From assembly GCA_958295885.1 (NCBI GenBank), contig OY282380.1, positions 4,357,865 to 4,421,864 on the forward strand: a stretch of 64,000 nt of DNA, in the 5' to 3' direction. The notes under the pieces are model-generated. The model was not told where the DNA came from and ran no database searches. It worked only from the letters and a program-made list of their open reading frames with translations. Shown here in pieces: positions 46,694 to 57,200 of the stretch. Position 1 is the first letter of the stretch. The number at the start of each line of letters is the position of its first letter. The DNA is from Arenicellales bacterium (GTDB taxonomy: Bacteria; Pseudomonadota; Gammaproteobacteria; Arenicellales; JAJDZL01). The translations under genes and the position numbers were made by a program.

Positions 46694-49600
46694 CGAGTTA
46701 AACGCTTTTGTTAGCAAAGCCTCGCAACACAACATTCGTGGCAAACTCATAAATCGCGGTGAGGCTCGAGCAATTATTCGTCGAGATGGCGTTCTACCCG
46801 ACGATGCTCCTTCCTTTGCGCGGAGCCTCGACACCGATCTAGCCGAGTACGGATTTTCTCTGCTAAGAGCATGCCTTACACTTCGAGAAGCAAGGGGAGA
46901 GTCGACAGTTTGGAGCAAGGGATTTCTTTCAGTGGGGCATGCTTTTGAGGCACTTGTAAGGAATGGTTCTCAAGTTGTTTCTCAAAGGGGATTTTGGCGA
47001 GTACTTGGAGCATCTGCCTATCATCTTGCGGGTTATTCGGCTATGGCTTTCTCGCTTATGAAACAACGTGAGGCAGAGTCAAATTTCGCTCCCGGCGAGC
47101 TTGCCATTGTCCGGTTGATCTTAAGAGATCTTGAGAATCTTCGTTCGGATGTTAAGACATGGATGCGAGCTGGAACTCATCTTGATGGTGCAGTGCAAGC
47201 TGGATTAAAAAACCGTGAAATGGACACAGAAGTCGCTCTTTCGGAGATACTTAATACAAGCCTCTTCAGAGCAATTTCTCATTTTGAGTTTGCTCTACTG
47301 AATGGCTCTGTCGCATCTCATCGAGAAGCGCGCATGATTTTAGAGTGTGGCACTAGGATCGCTAGTTACACGGGTTCTGTTACTTTTTGGTGGATTTTTC
47401 GAGTAGCTTCAAATCTAATTGATGATTTATGGTCCACTAGCCTACACTGTACACTTCCGTCCGTAGGCCCAGTTGGTGCTAACAATTACGATGAATTGCG
47501 AGAGCTGTACATTTCATCTCTCTATTCTAGGAAGGTATCGGAAATTGAACTTTGTCCTTCTCAACTCGAACCGGCCAGACGAGCAATAGACCTTTGCGAC
47601 GACCTAGTTGTTTCTATGCCTACTAGTGCGGGAAAGACACGAATCGCTGAAATTTGTGCACTCATGTCACTAAGTACTGGAAAACGTGTTTTGATAGTTA
47701 CGCCGCTTCGCGCACTTTCGGCTCAAACCGAAAGATCATTTCGAAAAACTTTCAGCCCACTTGGATTCTCTGTATCTTCGCTATATGGCGCGAGTGGGAT
47801 GATTCCAGAAGATGATGACACACTTCGCGAGCGAGATATTGTCATTGCTACGCCTGAAAAGCTAGACTTTGCATTAAGGAACGATTCTTCACTGATCGAT
47901 GATGTTGGACTTATCGTCCTAGACGAAGGCCATTTAATTGGGCCTAGCGAGCGAGAGTTGAGGTTTGAAATCCTAGTTCAAAGGTTACTTTGCCGACATG
48001 ATGCAGATATTCGAAGAATCATTTGTCTTTCTGCAATCCTGCCAGAAGGTGAACAACTTAACGACCTTACAAATTGGATTCGGAGCGACGCGGAGGGAAT
48101 TCCTGTCAAACTTGATTGGAAACCGACGCGACAACGCTTTGGAACGCTTAAATGGACAGGAAATGCTGCTCGTCTCCAATTTGATGCTATGAACGACGGT
48201 CCATTTATACAGCGATTTATTATGCAATCTCCTGCCATCCCGCCACGGCGTACACCATTTCCCAAAAACAATATCGAACTAACGTTTGCTGCAGCTTGGG
48301 AATTCGCTAAAGAAGGAAAGAAGAATTTAATCTACTGTACTCAACGTAATCACGTGGAGAGTTACGCCGGTAAAATTGTTGACTTATTTGATCGCGGTTT
48401 TCTTACCAATTTGCTTGTTGACCCAAATTCAATTGAACGAGCAATTTCAATTGGCAAAGAATGGCTAGGAGCAGAACATCCAGCTGTTAAATGCCTTAAT
48501 ATAGGGGTGGCGATTCACCATGCACGCCTTCCAAGTCCATTTCTCAGGGAGATTGAACAACTTTTAAATAAAGGGGTTTTAACAGTTACCGTATCCTCCC
48601 CAACTTTGGCGCAAGGTCTTAACCTAAATGCAGCTGTGTTGCTTATTCCCAACCTGCATAGGGCCGGTACCCGAATCACTGGCGAAGAATTTGCGAACGT
48701 AGTTGGCCGCGCATTCGTTGATCTTGAGGGGCTCGTAATTCATGTCATGTATAACCGCCTGAATTGGCGGTTTCAAAATTGGCGAAATCTTGTAAATGAA
48801 TCGAAGGAACGATCACTTCTAAGCGGATTAATTCAGGTAACTCACTTAATTCTTCAACGGCTTTCACGTGGAAGAATTCTTGACAGAGCGGATGCTTACG
48901 AGTATTTGGTGAACAGCCGCGACAGCTGGGAAATTACTGATAATGAACAAGATGAAGAACCTTTGGAATATCTTCTTGAAAAGCTGGACAACTCTATCCT
49001 TGGACTGATCGAGGCTTTAGATGCGGATTCTGCCGATCTTCCTAGATTGATTGACGAGGCTTTGAATGGGTCGCTTTGGGAGCGTCAAATCGCTCGGATT
49101 TCGGACGAAATACGTAAGTTGCAACTTTTTATAATTAAGGCCCGTTCCGAATTAATTTGGTCTAAAACTACAATTCAGCAACGACGCGGACATTTCGCCA
49201 TGGGACTCGGATTGGTGTCGGGCCTCCGGCTTGATGAGTTCGCGGATGAGCTCGCAGTTTCTCTTGACCGTGCTGACAGTGCTGCATCGCGTGGCGACGT
49301 TTATCTACTACAAGAAGAACTAACTACGCTCGCTGAACGACTATTAACTATCACGCCTTTTGCGCCCGATGATGGTCAGCTTCCCGATAACTTACAAGGT
49401 ATTTTGACTGACTGGCTCTCTGGTACTCCTATTCGAGACATCGGACCAGATAACTTGCAATTTATTGAGGAAATACTCGTATATCGCCTAGTTTGGGCGC
49501 ATGAAGCACTTCGTATGCGGCGCATTGCTCTGGGGTGGCAACCAGAAATCATTGCAGGTAGTGCGGCTGCGTGTCTTGAAACAGGTTTACCAAAATTTCT

Positions 49601-49838
49601 CATGGCAATGCTCGTTAGAGCAGGCCTATCATCTAGGATCGCTGCTAAAGCAATAGTAAACGATCAGAACCCGTCTTTTGTCAATTACTCCGGGATGATT
49701 GATTGGTTAAATAGCGATGAGATTGCTGCTTTGAGTGATGACGAGAATTGGCCTACAACGTCAACAGCAGAAATTTGGAGGCAATTCCGTTCTCAGATGC
49801 TTGCTCCCACAATAAAAAAATGGAAAAAAAGAGAGTGA
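46680..49838 (+). CDS. hamB: HamB-like superfamily 2 helicase of a Hachiman-type system
   Basis: 1052 residues from a TTG start at 46680 with AGGTAGGA just upstream, inside the hamA 3' end. Motif I is MPTSAGKTRIAE near 314; motif Ia VTPLRALSAQ; motif II VLDEGHLIG near 413 (DEGH type); motif III CLSAILPE; later helicase motifs include AIHHARLPSPF, VSSPTLAQGLN and FANVVGRAFVD. The remaining C-terminal 350 residues are helical. It would be a DNA-damage-sensing translocase holding HamA inactive. Intact. The same frame continues 74 codons beyond its stop (next feature). Confidence 0.7.
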   Translation: METIDELNAFVSKASQHNIRGKLINRGEARAIIRRDGVLPDDAPSFARSLDTDLAEYGFSLLRACLTLREARGESTVWSKGFLSVGHAFEALVRNGSQVVSQRGFWRVLGASAYHLAGYSAMAFSLMKQREAESNFAPGELAIVRLILRDLENLRSDVKTWMRAGTHLDGAVQAGLKNREMDTEVALSEILNTSLFRAISHFEFALLNGSVASHREARMILECGTRIASYTGSVTFWWIFRVASNLIDDLWSTSLHCTLPSVGPVGANNYDELRELYISSLYSRKVSEIELCPSQLEPARRAIDLCDDLVVSMPTSAGKTRIAEICALMSLSTGKRVLIVTPLRALSAQTERSFRKTFSPLGFSVSSLYGASGMIPEDDDTLRERDIVIATPEKLDFALRNDSSLIDDVGLIVLDEGHLIGPSERELRFEILVQRLLCRHDADIRRIICLSAILPEGEQLNDLTNWIRSDAEGIPVKLDWKPTRQRFGTLKWTGNAARLQFDAMNDGPFIQRFIMQSPAIPPRRTPFPKNNIELTFAAAWEFAKEGKKNLIYCTQRNHVESYAGKIVDLFDRGFLTNLLVDPNSIERAISIGKEWLGAEHPAVKCLNIGVAIHHARLPSPFLREIEQLLNKGVLTVTVSSPTLAQGLNLNAAVLLIPNLHRAGTRITGEEFANVVGRAFVDLEGLVIHVMYNRLNWRFQNWRNLVNESKERSLLSGLIQVTHLILQRLSRGRILDRADAYEYLVNSRDSWEITDNEQDEEPLEYLLEKLDNSILGLIEALDADSADLPRLIDEALNGSLWERQIARISDEIRKLQLFIIKARSELIWSKTTIQQRRGHFAMGLGLVSGLRLDEFADELAVSLDRADSAASRGDVYLLQEELTTLAERLLTITPFAPDDGQLPDNLQGILTDWLSGTPIRDIGPDNLQFIEEILVYRLVWAHEALRMRRIALGWQPEIIAGSAAACLETGLPKFLMAMLVRAGLSSRIAAKAIVNDQNPSFVNYSGMIDWLNSDEIAALSDDENWPTTSTAEIWRQFRSQMLAPTIKKWKKRE

Positions 49839-50063
49839 CTGAGCAAAATTTCTCCTAAATCTCGATCTCGCGAGCTGGTCGTTGACCAATTCTATAGAGT
49901 TGAGATTGATGAACAAGATAATGCAGTCTGGATATGCGCGCCAGACTTTGAGCGTATCATGAAATTGTACAACACGAACATCGATCATGCGGCAGGCATA
50001 ATGACTGCTAGGTTTGATGCAAAAAATCAACAAGCTATTATTTCTCAACTGGGACCATTCTAA
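49839..50063 (+). CDS. Open frame directly after hamB, in the same frame
   Basis: Directly after the hamB TGA (49836-49838) the frame stays open for 74 codons: SRELVVDQFYRVEIDEQDNA, VWICAPDFERIMKLYNTN, AIISQLGPF, stop. The composition is protein-like. No ATG, GTG or TTG is close to its beginning, so it may be the former end of a longer HamB cut by a nonsense mutation, or a small gene with a CTG start. Low confidence as an independent gene. Confidence 0.35.
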   Translation: MSKISPKSRSRELVVDQFYRVEIDEQDNAVWICAPDFERIMKLYNTNIDHAAGIMTARFDAKNQQAIISQLGPF

Positions 50064-50588
50064 ACTTACTTTTCTACATGCGAATTCGTCTCTAGTTATT
50101 TCTGCATCCGGACACGAAGCCTCCGGAGAAACTGGATATCCGCGTCGATTAAGGCGTTCGGACCCGCGCTTCAGAAATTTCAATCGAAAACGTAGGAGTG
50201 CATAGATGAAAACCAGTGCAACTTGCAAATCAAAATATTTGGAAACTACTTTCCAGGCAATTCAACATGTGCAGCGCGAAGCGTTCAAATTGGTAAAGGA
50301 ATCTGGTATTTGCGATTGTTGGTGATGGTATAGGGACTAGGCGACGACGATTTCGAATTCGCGAGGTCCAAGCTGTTCTTCGCTTCTATGCCATACGAAT
50401 AAATTTGATGCTAGCGACAATGTGACGTGGCCTAGGTACGTTTAAGCTGACGATTACCTCCATGGCAAGCGTTTGTATTCGAAAAACATCAGGTGAGTTC
50501 GAACGAATATTAGCGACAGTGAAAAATCAGCTTGATTGATGGGAACAATGGGGAAAAGATTAAAAGCGCAAATGTACTTGATGAAAAT
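50064..50588. other. Gene-free stretch
   Basis: A short plus-strand frame from ATG 50206 (about 40 codons) is unsupported. No RNA gene or hairpin seen. The genes on the two sides converge here. Confidence 0.45.
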
Positions 50589-51059
50589 TCAGTTTAGGTG
50601 CTTGCTGATTCGGTCGCCGCACTTTAGCAAGTAGATTTGATACTTTTGATTGCCAAACTTAATTTTTAATCGTTGCAATTTTCTTATTTCCTCTCTGTGG
50701 ATGCTTGCTTTCCTACCACGAAACAATAGCGGAACAACTTTAATTGAGCTCTTGTGACTTATCCAACCCTTAACAATCTCGAACCCATCCTGTAACTGTT
50801 TCGCAGATTTACTCGCTTTGAATTTACCGCTTTTTAGCTCAATTGGCACAATCCACGAATTTTGATCTTTTTCCGCGAAAACAACGAAGTCGCAGTTCTT
50901 CTGAGTTTGTAGATCTTTGACTTCATCACAATCCATATCTATAACAACTCGATTTGTCGGGCATGAATCTAAAGAAGCACTGCAGCCATCTCTCTTACAA
51001 TTTTTAGCATGACATGAAGAAGATACGGATTGACGAGCCGAATTTACCAGGCTATCCAT
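50589..51059 (-). CDS. Small PD-(D/E)XK-like protein with Cys-rich head, partner of the ABC ATPase
   Basis: ATG 51059 overlaps the ATPase stop by 8 nt, so the genes are coupled; an upstream GTG at 51098 is less attractive. 156 residues. The head has C16-H17, C21, C26 and C33, a possible zinc site. The centre has NCDFVVFAEK (D57) followed by IVPIELKSGKF (E74-x-K76), the D and ExK pattern of PD-(D/E)XK nucleases. The C-terminal part is basic with KVVPLLFRGRK. Inference: a metal-dependent nuclease-fold effector that depends on the ATPase. No known defence family was recognised. Intact. Confidence 0.6.
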   Translation of the reverse strand: MDSLVNSARQSVSSSCHAKNCKRDGCSASLDSCPTNRVVIDMDCDEVKDLQTQKNCDFVVFAEKDQNSWIVPIELKSGKFKASKSAKQLQDGFEIVKGWISHKSSIKVVPLLFRGRKASIHREEIRKLQRLKIKFGNQKYQIYLLKCGDRISKHLN

Positions 51060-52632
51060 CTTTATACGCTTGAGGCAGTCGGTTGTAGATATAGGCACTA
51101 TCGTTGTACAGAGCTACGCTAACGGCACTGTAGTTGTTTGGATAAAGCCCTGTTTCATTATCAACACGAATCTCTTCAACCAAAGAACCATCGCAATGAT
51201 CTTGCTTATGGAATAACCAAACACCCAAATATTTATCGTCTAAAGAAACCTTTTTCTCTTCTTCAGAAAGATTTTCTTCAGGAATTTTTGATAATCTAGT
51301 CAGATTTCCGATTTTCTCCAAGAACCATTCACTATGCGTGGTAACTACGATTCGCACACCAATTTTGACTAACATAATCAGTTCTTCCGCTAGCTTTGAC
51401 TGCATTGCAGGATGTAGATGAGCTTCGGGTTCTTCAATAATCAAAACATCACCAGGATTTACCAAATAACGCAAATACAGTACTATTGGTGCCAATTCAG
51501 AAACCATTGATGAAACGCGTGTGAATGGAAGATCTTTCTTCCAGCCAACTGGGCGATAAGAAAAATCAGGACTGCTAAACTCATTAACTTGGTTTAGAAT
51601 TACTTCTCCGCGCATGATTTTTTCTTCAATAGATCTAGCTCGAATATCAGAGTCATGCCTGAATGGTTGCATTGACTTTTTGTCATAGCTCGGCAAGTGA
51701 ATCAGTTGATCCAAGTAATCCGCTATGATTCCTGTCAGCAGTGGAACACTCGCAGTTGGCTGAATCCCTGCCATAGTAGCATTCTGAATCAGCGTGCTGA
51801 CCACGATTTGGTGGGCATTCATGATGCCGGTACGGTTGGCAGGAAGGTAATATGCGTCTTTATAAATTGAGTTTAGTGACGATTTTATTGCTTCTTTAGC
51901 AATTACAGTTAAAATCCTTGCTGCATCTCTATTGTCGAATTCTGTATCACTACTGATCCAATATCTATCGAATAGGTAACTAATATATTTACTAAATTCT
52001 GGACCCGTGAACACTTCCGAAATTTTATTTGGACCGTTAAACTTGAACTTACTTGTCATTGGCAAATTATCGGGTGAGCGATTGCTATTGCTCAGCACAA
52101 TTTCCCATCTTGGTGAATTTGACGTAGCATTCGAGTTAGGACTGAAATCTAGCATTACCTTGGACCTGGTGCTCCGCCTTCGAATTAGCTCGTCTGTAGA
52201 ATCTACGCCAAAACATCGCTCTATCTCTAGTTTGATGTTACGGAAATTCATGCTTGAGGGTTGTTCTATAACACGTTGGATAATCGAAGAAATGCCATTT
52301 GGCAAAGGTTCGACACTACCGCGGTGGTATGTGTTCAGCCACTCTTTCAATAGATTCAATCGACTAGGGCCGTCAATTAATTCGTTTAAGTAAGCTTTTC
52401 TGAGTTCAAATTCATGCAACCCTCTAGTTTTGAAAGGACTAAGCCTCCTATGATCTCCGAAGCACCTATACATCGAATAAATTAACATTGCCAAATAAGA
52501 CTTGCCTACATTGCTCGGACCGATGAACACAGTCAATGGTCGCATTTCAACGTTTGCCTTTGCTATCGGACCAAAATTTTCAATTTCAATGTTGAAATTG
52601 TCTATTAAGGATGGGTTTTCCGTCTTTTCCAT
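51052..52632 (-). CDS. ABC-type/OLD-like AAA ATPase of an unassigned two-gene system
   Basis: 526 residues, ATG 52632. Walker A GPSNVGKSYLAM at 38-49 after a typical N-terminal IENFGPIAKANVEM strand. Near the middle is AYYLPANRTGIMNAHQ, common in this ATPase group. Then VSSMVSELAPIVLYLRYL in the signature position, Walker B DVLIIEEPEAHLHP at about 394-407 and H-loop VTTHSEWFLEKIG. There is no Toprim domain at the C-terminus, unlike OLD proteins, so a separate effector is expected; the small nuclease-like gene immediately downstream fits this role. A plausible promoter lies at 52658-52687. Intact. Confidence 0.75.
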   Translation of the reverse strand: MEKTENPSLIDNFNIEIENFGPIAKANVEMRPLTVFIGPSNVGKSYLAMLIYSMYRCFGDHRRLSPFKTRGLHEFELRKAYLNELIDGPSRLNLLKEWLNTYHRGSVEPLPNGISSIIQRVIEQPSSMNFRNIKLEIERCFGVDSTDELIRRRSTRSKVMLDFSPNSNATSNSPRWEIVLSNSNRSPDNLPMTSKFKFNGPNKISEVFTGPEFSKYISYLFDRYWISSDTEFDNRDAARILTVIAKEAIKSSLNSIYKDAYYLPANRTGIMNAHQIVVSTLIQNATMAGIQPTASVPLLTGIIADYLDQLIHLPSYDKKSMQPFRHDSDIRARSIEEKIMRGEVILNQVNEFSSPDFSYRPVGWKKDLPFTRVSSMVSELAPIVLYLRYLVNPGDVLIIEEPEAHLHPAMQSKLAEELIMLVKIGVRIVVTTHSEWFLEKIGNLTRLSKIPEENLSEEEKKVSLDDKYLGVWLFHKQDHCDGSLVEEIRVDNETGLYPNNYSAVSVALYNDSAYIYNRLPQAYKDG

Positions 52633-52657
52633 TCAAACTTAATCGATTAACTTATAA

Positions 52658-52687
52658 AATATATCAATTATATTGTTCTTTACGCAA
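52658..52687 (-). promoter_or_regulatory. Candidate promoter of the ATPase/nuclease pair
   Basis: On the minus strand TTGCGT (52682-52687) and TATATT (52658-52663), spacer 18 nt, about 25 nt upstream of the start codon. AT-rich context. Confidence 0.4.
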
Positions 52688-54172
52688 AAAAAAGTTAAAA
52701 AATTTTCTTCTGGCGATGTTTTTTCAGTTTTTCTGCGTTATGGATGGCATATTGAATGTTGCTTTTGAAATATTTTCAGATCTATTTTGAAATTCATCGA
52801 GAATGTATATTACAGGCAGCGAGTGAGATTGCTCGTCGGCAACCTAATCTTCAGAACGAACGCAGTTGCTGGAATCCATCGAAGCCATCTATTTTGAGAA
52901 ATTAAAGGCACATCTATAAGCCAAGCATGAAACTGGGGTGTTGGTTCAATCGTTGGCATGTGAAAATTGGGAATCGGTGAACACAATTCAATTTTGCAAA
53001 CATCAAGCTAAAGCGAAGGCGAGCGACCCAGATTCGTTGCGAGTGAAGATGTGAAATCTACACTTGAGCGATAAGTTCTTCCTTAACGTAAAGCCTTGTG
53101 TATTTGACCCTGATTCAATGAACTCAGCAGCACTTCTGCGACCGGCATTGTGACGCGTTAGCGGATGAGACTCCCCTAGAATATCCTGCGTTTGCCAATG
53201 CTGATTGAAAAGTAGTCAGTATTTCCATTTGAAATTTCCTAAACGCGAATTGGATCAAAAGATTTTTTCAGTTCCGTTCTGAAAATCCATTTAAACATGG
53301 AAATCTTTTGGCAGACATGAACTTGTCTCACATCGACATTTAGTGAGTTTGCAATTGTTGTTGTGATCGATTCAACTTGTTTAGTATAAGGGCGCGTGAA
53401 TCAACCCTGCCTTCTCAAGGTTATCGGACACTGCACAAAAATTTTGAGAAAATTTGAACTCTTTGTCGCCAAAAATGTAAAGATCAGAGTCTTTCATCGC
53501 TTTCAGCCTGAAAATGCCAATATTTCAACCGCCTTGATTTCACCCATTTGGGCACAATCTTCCCTAGAACGCCGCTTCTGTTGACACCGATAAACTCAAC
53601 GCTTCGTGCTGAAGCACAGATTGCACATTCCAAGCCACCCAGCTCCATAAAGCATCACCAGCTTCTGCCATGAATAAATCTTCTTGAGGTGAGAATGTAG
53701 GCATCAATGATGCCGAGAAAGGACTGCGATTTTTTTAGATTTATCTCATTTATAAGAATACTCGGAAGACTTACAAATGAGGATGAAATCAGACTTTTGG
53801 AATCGTGAAATAAAATTTTTCCAACAAAAATGTCCAAACGGCGAAATTTAAAGTAGAAGTGCCAACAACTGGTGTAGAATACAGTTTCAACGAAATTTCA
53901 ACGAGTTGCAGAATATATACAGAACTCGTTGAAGAAACAGCAAGGGCTTCAAGCACGATCATAGACAATCTGTATACAGGCTGTTGTCGTGTGTAGTACA
54001 CCGGATCAAACCTTGATCCGAGAACTTCGTCGACTGATTGATCCGCGCATTAAATCAAAAATTCGAAAAGTATCTCAAAAGCAGTCTTCAACTAGACATT
54101 CCAATAATGTGATTGGAACATGATCAAGATAAATCTGAGCCCTTCCCTTAGTCATTAGATACGATTTTGAAA
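52688..54172. other. Long gene-free stretch
   Basis: 1.5 kb with no complete gene. One short plus-strand open piece near 53826-53994 reads KFKVEVPTTGVEYSFNEIS and IYTELVEETARASSTIID, protein-like but without a start, perhaps the end of a lost gene. Other open frames are short and unsupported. A CGGATCAAACCTTGATCCG palindrome lies at about 54001-54019. Confidence 0.5.
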
Positions 54173-54298
54173 TTTTAAATTTCAATTAACATTGTATGAA
54201 TTACAAATCGACACACATATTTTGTGCGAAAATCAAACTCAACCAATTGATGGTACTCTTAAGACCGTTTACTGCGGCGCATATTTCGATTTGAGCAG
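54173..54298 (+). promoter_or_regulatory. Upstream region shared with the first nuclease-NACHT gene
   Basis: Counterpart of 36565-36684, conserved in order and spacing up to the start codon. Its presence before both genes shows that the duplication took the leader with the gene. Confidence 0.55.
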
Positions 54299-57200
54299 AT
54301 GGATTATCACTACGAAACACTAAACCACCAGCGATTCCAAAAGCTTTGCCAAGCTGTGATCGTTGCGCAATTCCCTAATACACAGTGTCTGCCAGTTGAA
54401 CAGCCTGATGGTGGAAGAGATGCTTTTTCCATCAACACGGAGTTTAACCAAAATGGGTTTACGGTATTTCAAGTCAAATTTTCGAAGAATCCTTCTAGCA
54501 AGAAAGCACGTGAAGTTATAAAAAGCGTGATTAAATCAGAAAAGGAAAGGGTTGATGAACTTATTCAACGCGGAGCAAAGCAATACTTCTTGATCACCAA
54601 TGTCGAGGGAACCGCTCACCTTGATGTAGGATCAATCGACAAAGTGAATCAAACTTTGTCTAAAGAATTCAGCATTTCATCGCAAGTTTGGTGGCGAGAT
54701 GATTTGGATAGACGTCTTGAAAATTTTCCAGACACAAAATGGAACTACCCTGAAATTCTTAAAGCAACGGACATATTGCCTTTGCTTGTAAGAAGTCATT
54801 CAAACTCGGGTATTGATAGGGTAGCGCGTGCACTAACGAGTTATATGGCAATTCAATATGACAAAGACAAAGATGTCAAATTCAAGCAAGTAGATTTGAA
54901 GCGTAAATTGACGAACCTTTTCGTCGATTTGCCAATTGGCCACAAACAGCCGGCAACTGGTTTAAGACGATCTCACGACATAAATATTGAGGAACTTGAT
55001 GAAATTTCCGCTTATATAAATCTGCTTGATATTGACGAGGATTACGAAATTCAACAAGAATCTTCGTTTGGACATTCTGGTCAGGCTGCAGAGTTCTTAG
55101 CGAACATGCCACCGGAAAGAGGGGTTTTACGATTTGTAATCGAGGGCGCACCCGGCCAGGGCAAATCCACCTTGACTCAGTTTTTATGTCAGGTAAACCG
55201 AATGCGGCTTCTAGATGAAAAAGATGAACTAGATAAAAAAATTGATGATGCTCATAAGAATGGTATCGCGCGCACCCCGTTTCGGATTGACATGCGTGAC
55301 TATGCTAGTTGGGTAACCGAAAAGGAACTTTTCTTAAATTCCAGCAAAACTAATTGGCAAATTAGTGGGCAGGCATCTCTTGAAAATTTTTTAGTGAGTC
55401 ACCTGGAGGAATTAACTGGTGGATTGAAAATAACGACAGATGATTTATTGCAATTTTTTAAATTGTCTCACTCGATTATTGTCCTAGATGGTTTCGATGA
55501 AGTGGCTAATCTTGAGACTCGAAAGAGTATAGTCAAGAAAATCTGTGACACAGCGAAACGCTTGGACCACCAAGCAAAATCCATGCAAATTATTGTCACG
55601 AGTAGGCCGGCCGCATTCGCAAACTCACCGGGATTTCCAGAAGATGATTGGACTTATTTGGAACTTAAGGATCTTCAGGAAGAAAATATCGAAGCTTACA
55701 AGGACAAATGGGTCAAGGTGCAAGATCTTGACGAGGATGACAGCAGTCAAGTGTCCTCGATTCTTGCGGACAAGATGGAACAGCCTTACCTTCGCGATCT
55801 TGCGCGCAATCCAATGCAATTGACGATACTGCTACATTTGATCCATGTCCAAGGAATGGCGCTTCCTGAGAAAAGAACTATGCTTTATGAAGAGTACATG
55901 AAGCTCTTCTTCCACCGTGAAGCAGAGAAGTCTAGGGTTGTTCGAAGGCATCGGGAGTTGCTTTTATCAATACACGGTGTGCTCGCATGGGTTCTTCATA
56001 CACAGGTTGAAAACGGCGGAGGTTCCGGCAGTGTAACCAAATCTGAACTAATTGATGAGGTGCAAACTTATCTCAAGAAAGAGGAACATGAATTAGACCT
56101 AGCCCAAGAGCTATTCCAAGGTACCGTTGAACGAGTAGGAGTGCTTGTTTCCCGAAAAGAAGGTGTGTATGAGTTTGAAGTTCAACCTTTGAGAGAGTAT
56201 TTTGCGGCGCGCCACCTTTATAAGACAGCACCCTATTCACCGGCAGGAAAAGATAATAAGGGCACGAAACCGGAACGGTTTGAAGCATTAGCTCGAAATT
56301 TTTTCTGGACGAACGTTACTAGGTTCTACTGTGGTTTTTACGATCAAGGCGAACTGGACAGCCTCGTAGAGGGGATAATTTCTTTGGCTGAAACTAATGG
56401 ATATAGCCTAATCAACCAACCTAGGAATTTGGCTATGATGCTGTTGTCAGATCATGTTTTTACTCAAGCCCCACGAGCTATGAAACGATTAGTTCGATTT
56501 GTCACAAAGGATCCTGGTTTCCAACGACTCACGAGCATTGAAAGCCCGCATAGATATAGTCGCCGAAATTTTGGATTATCGTCTGATGTGGGAGGTAAGT
56601 TTCTGTTCGAAGTCTGTATGGAAAAATTGAAAACGGAAGACGATCCAACTCGCCGTCGTGAATTACGTTTGGTAATAGCCGAGAACGCTGATCGCGATGA
56701 GTTGAAGTCAATTTGGACATCACAATTGAGTGACGGTTTGCTAACTTCTGAATTGTTGGACGAAGCCGTTGAATTTGGCATCATACATAATTTCGAAACT
56801 GAGGAGATAGCAACGCTGGCGAGCCATGAAGTAGATTTACATTTACGCTGGCTCATGTTGAAGGGTAATTATGAAGCAATTGAAGATGACCCCAATCTTC
56901 AATTTGCGGCAAAAAAAGCTTTCTTCAACGGTGAGAATTACTTTCCTTATCATTGGGTTTTCATGAAAGATTCGGCGACTTCGCTTGAATTGCTTACCGA
57001 ATTTTTACGACCGCTGTCGTTTGCACGAATATTCCGCAGTAAAGAGAATTTTATGGCATTAAATATCATGGTTCGTCGTGTACTTTTTGATGGTTCATCC
57101 AAGAACTTTGAGAAATTGAATCCGCGGGGCGAGACAAACGTGACTGATTCCCTCAATTCGTTTGGATCATTTTTGATCAATATGCTTAGAAAAGATGTTA

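Noticed and set aside
50014..50228. Small frames between hamB and the ATPase/nuclease pair as extra system components
   Set aside because: Short, mutually overlapping and lacking start signals; only the in-frame extension after hamB was kept, at low confidence.
53655..54001. Two minus-strand open frames as genes
   Set aside because: AT-rich, no ribosome-binding site, no recognisable motif, and they overlap a more protein-like plus-strand piece.
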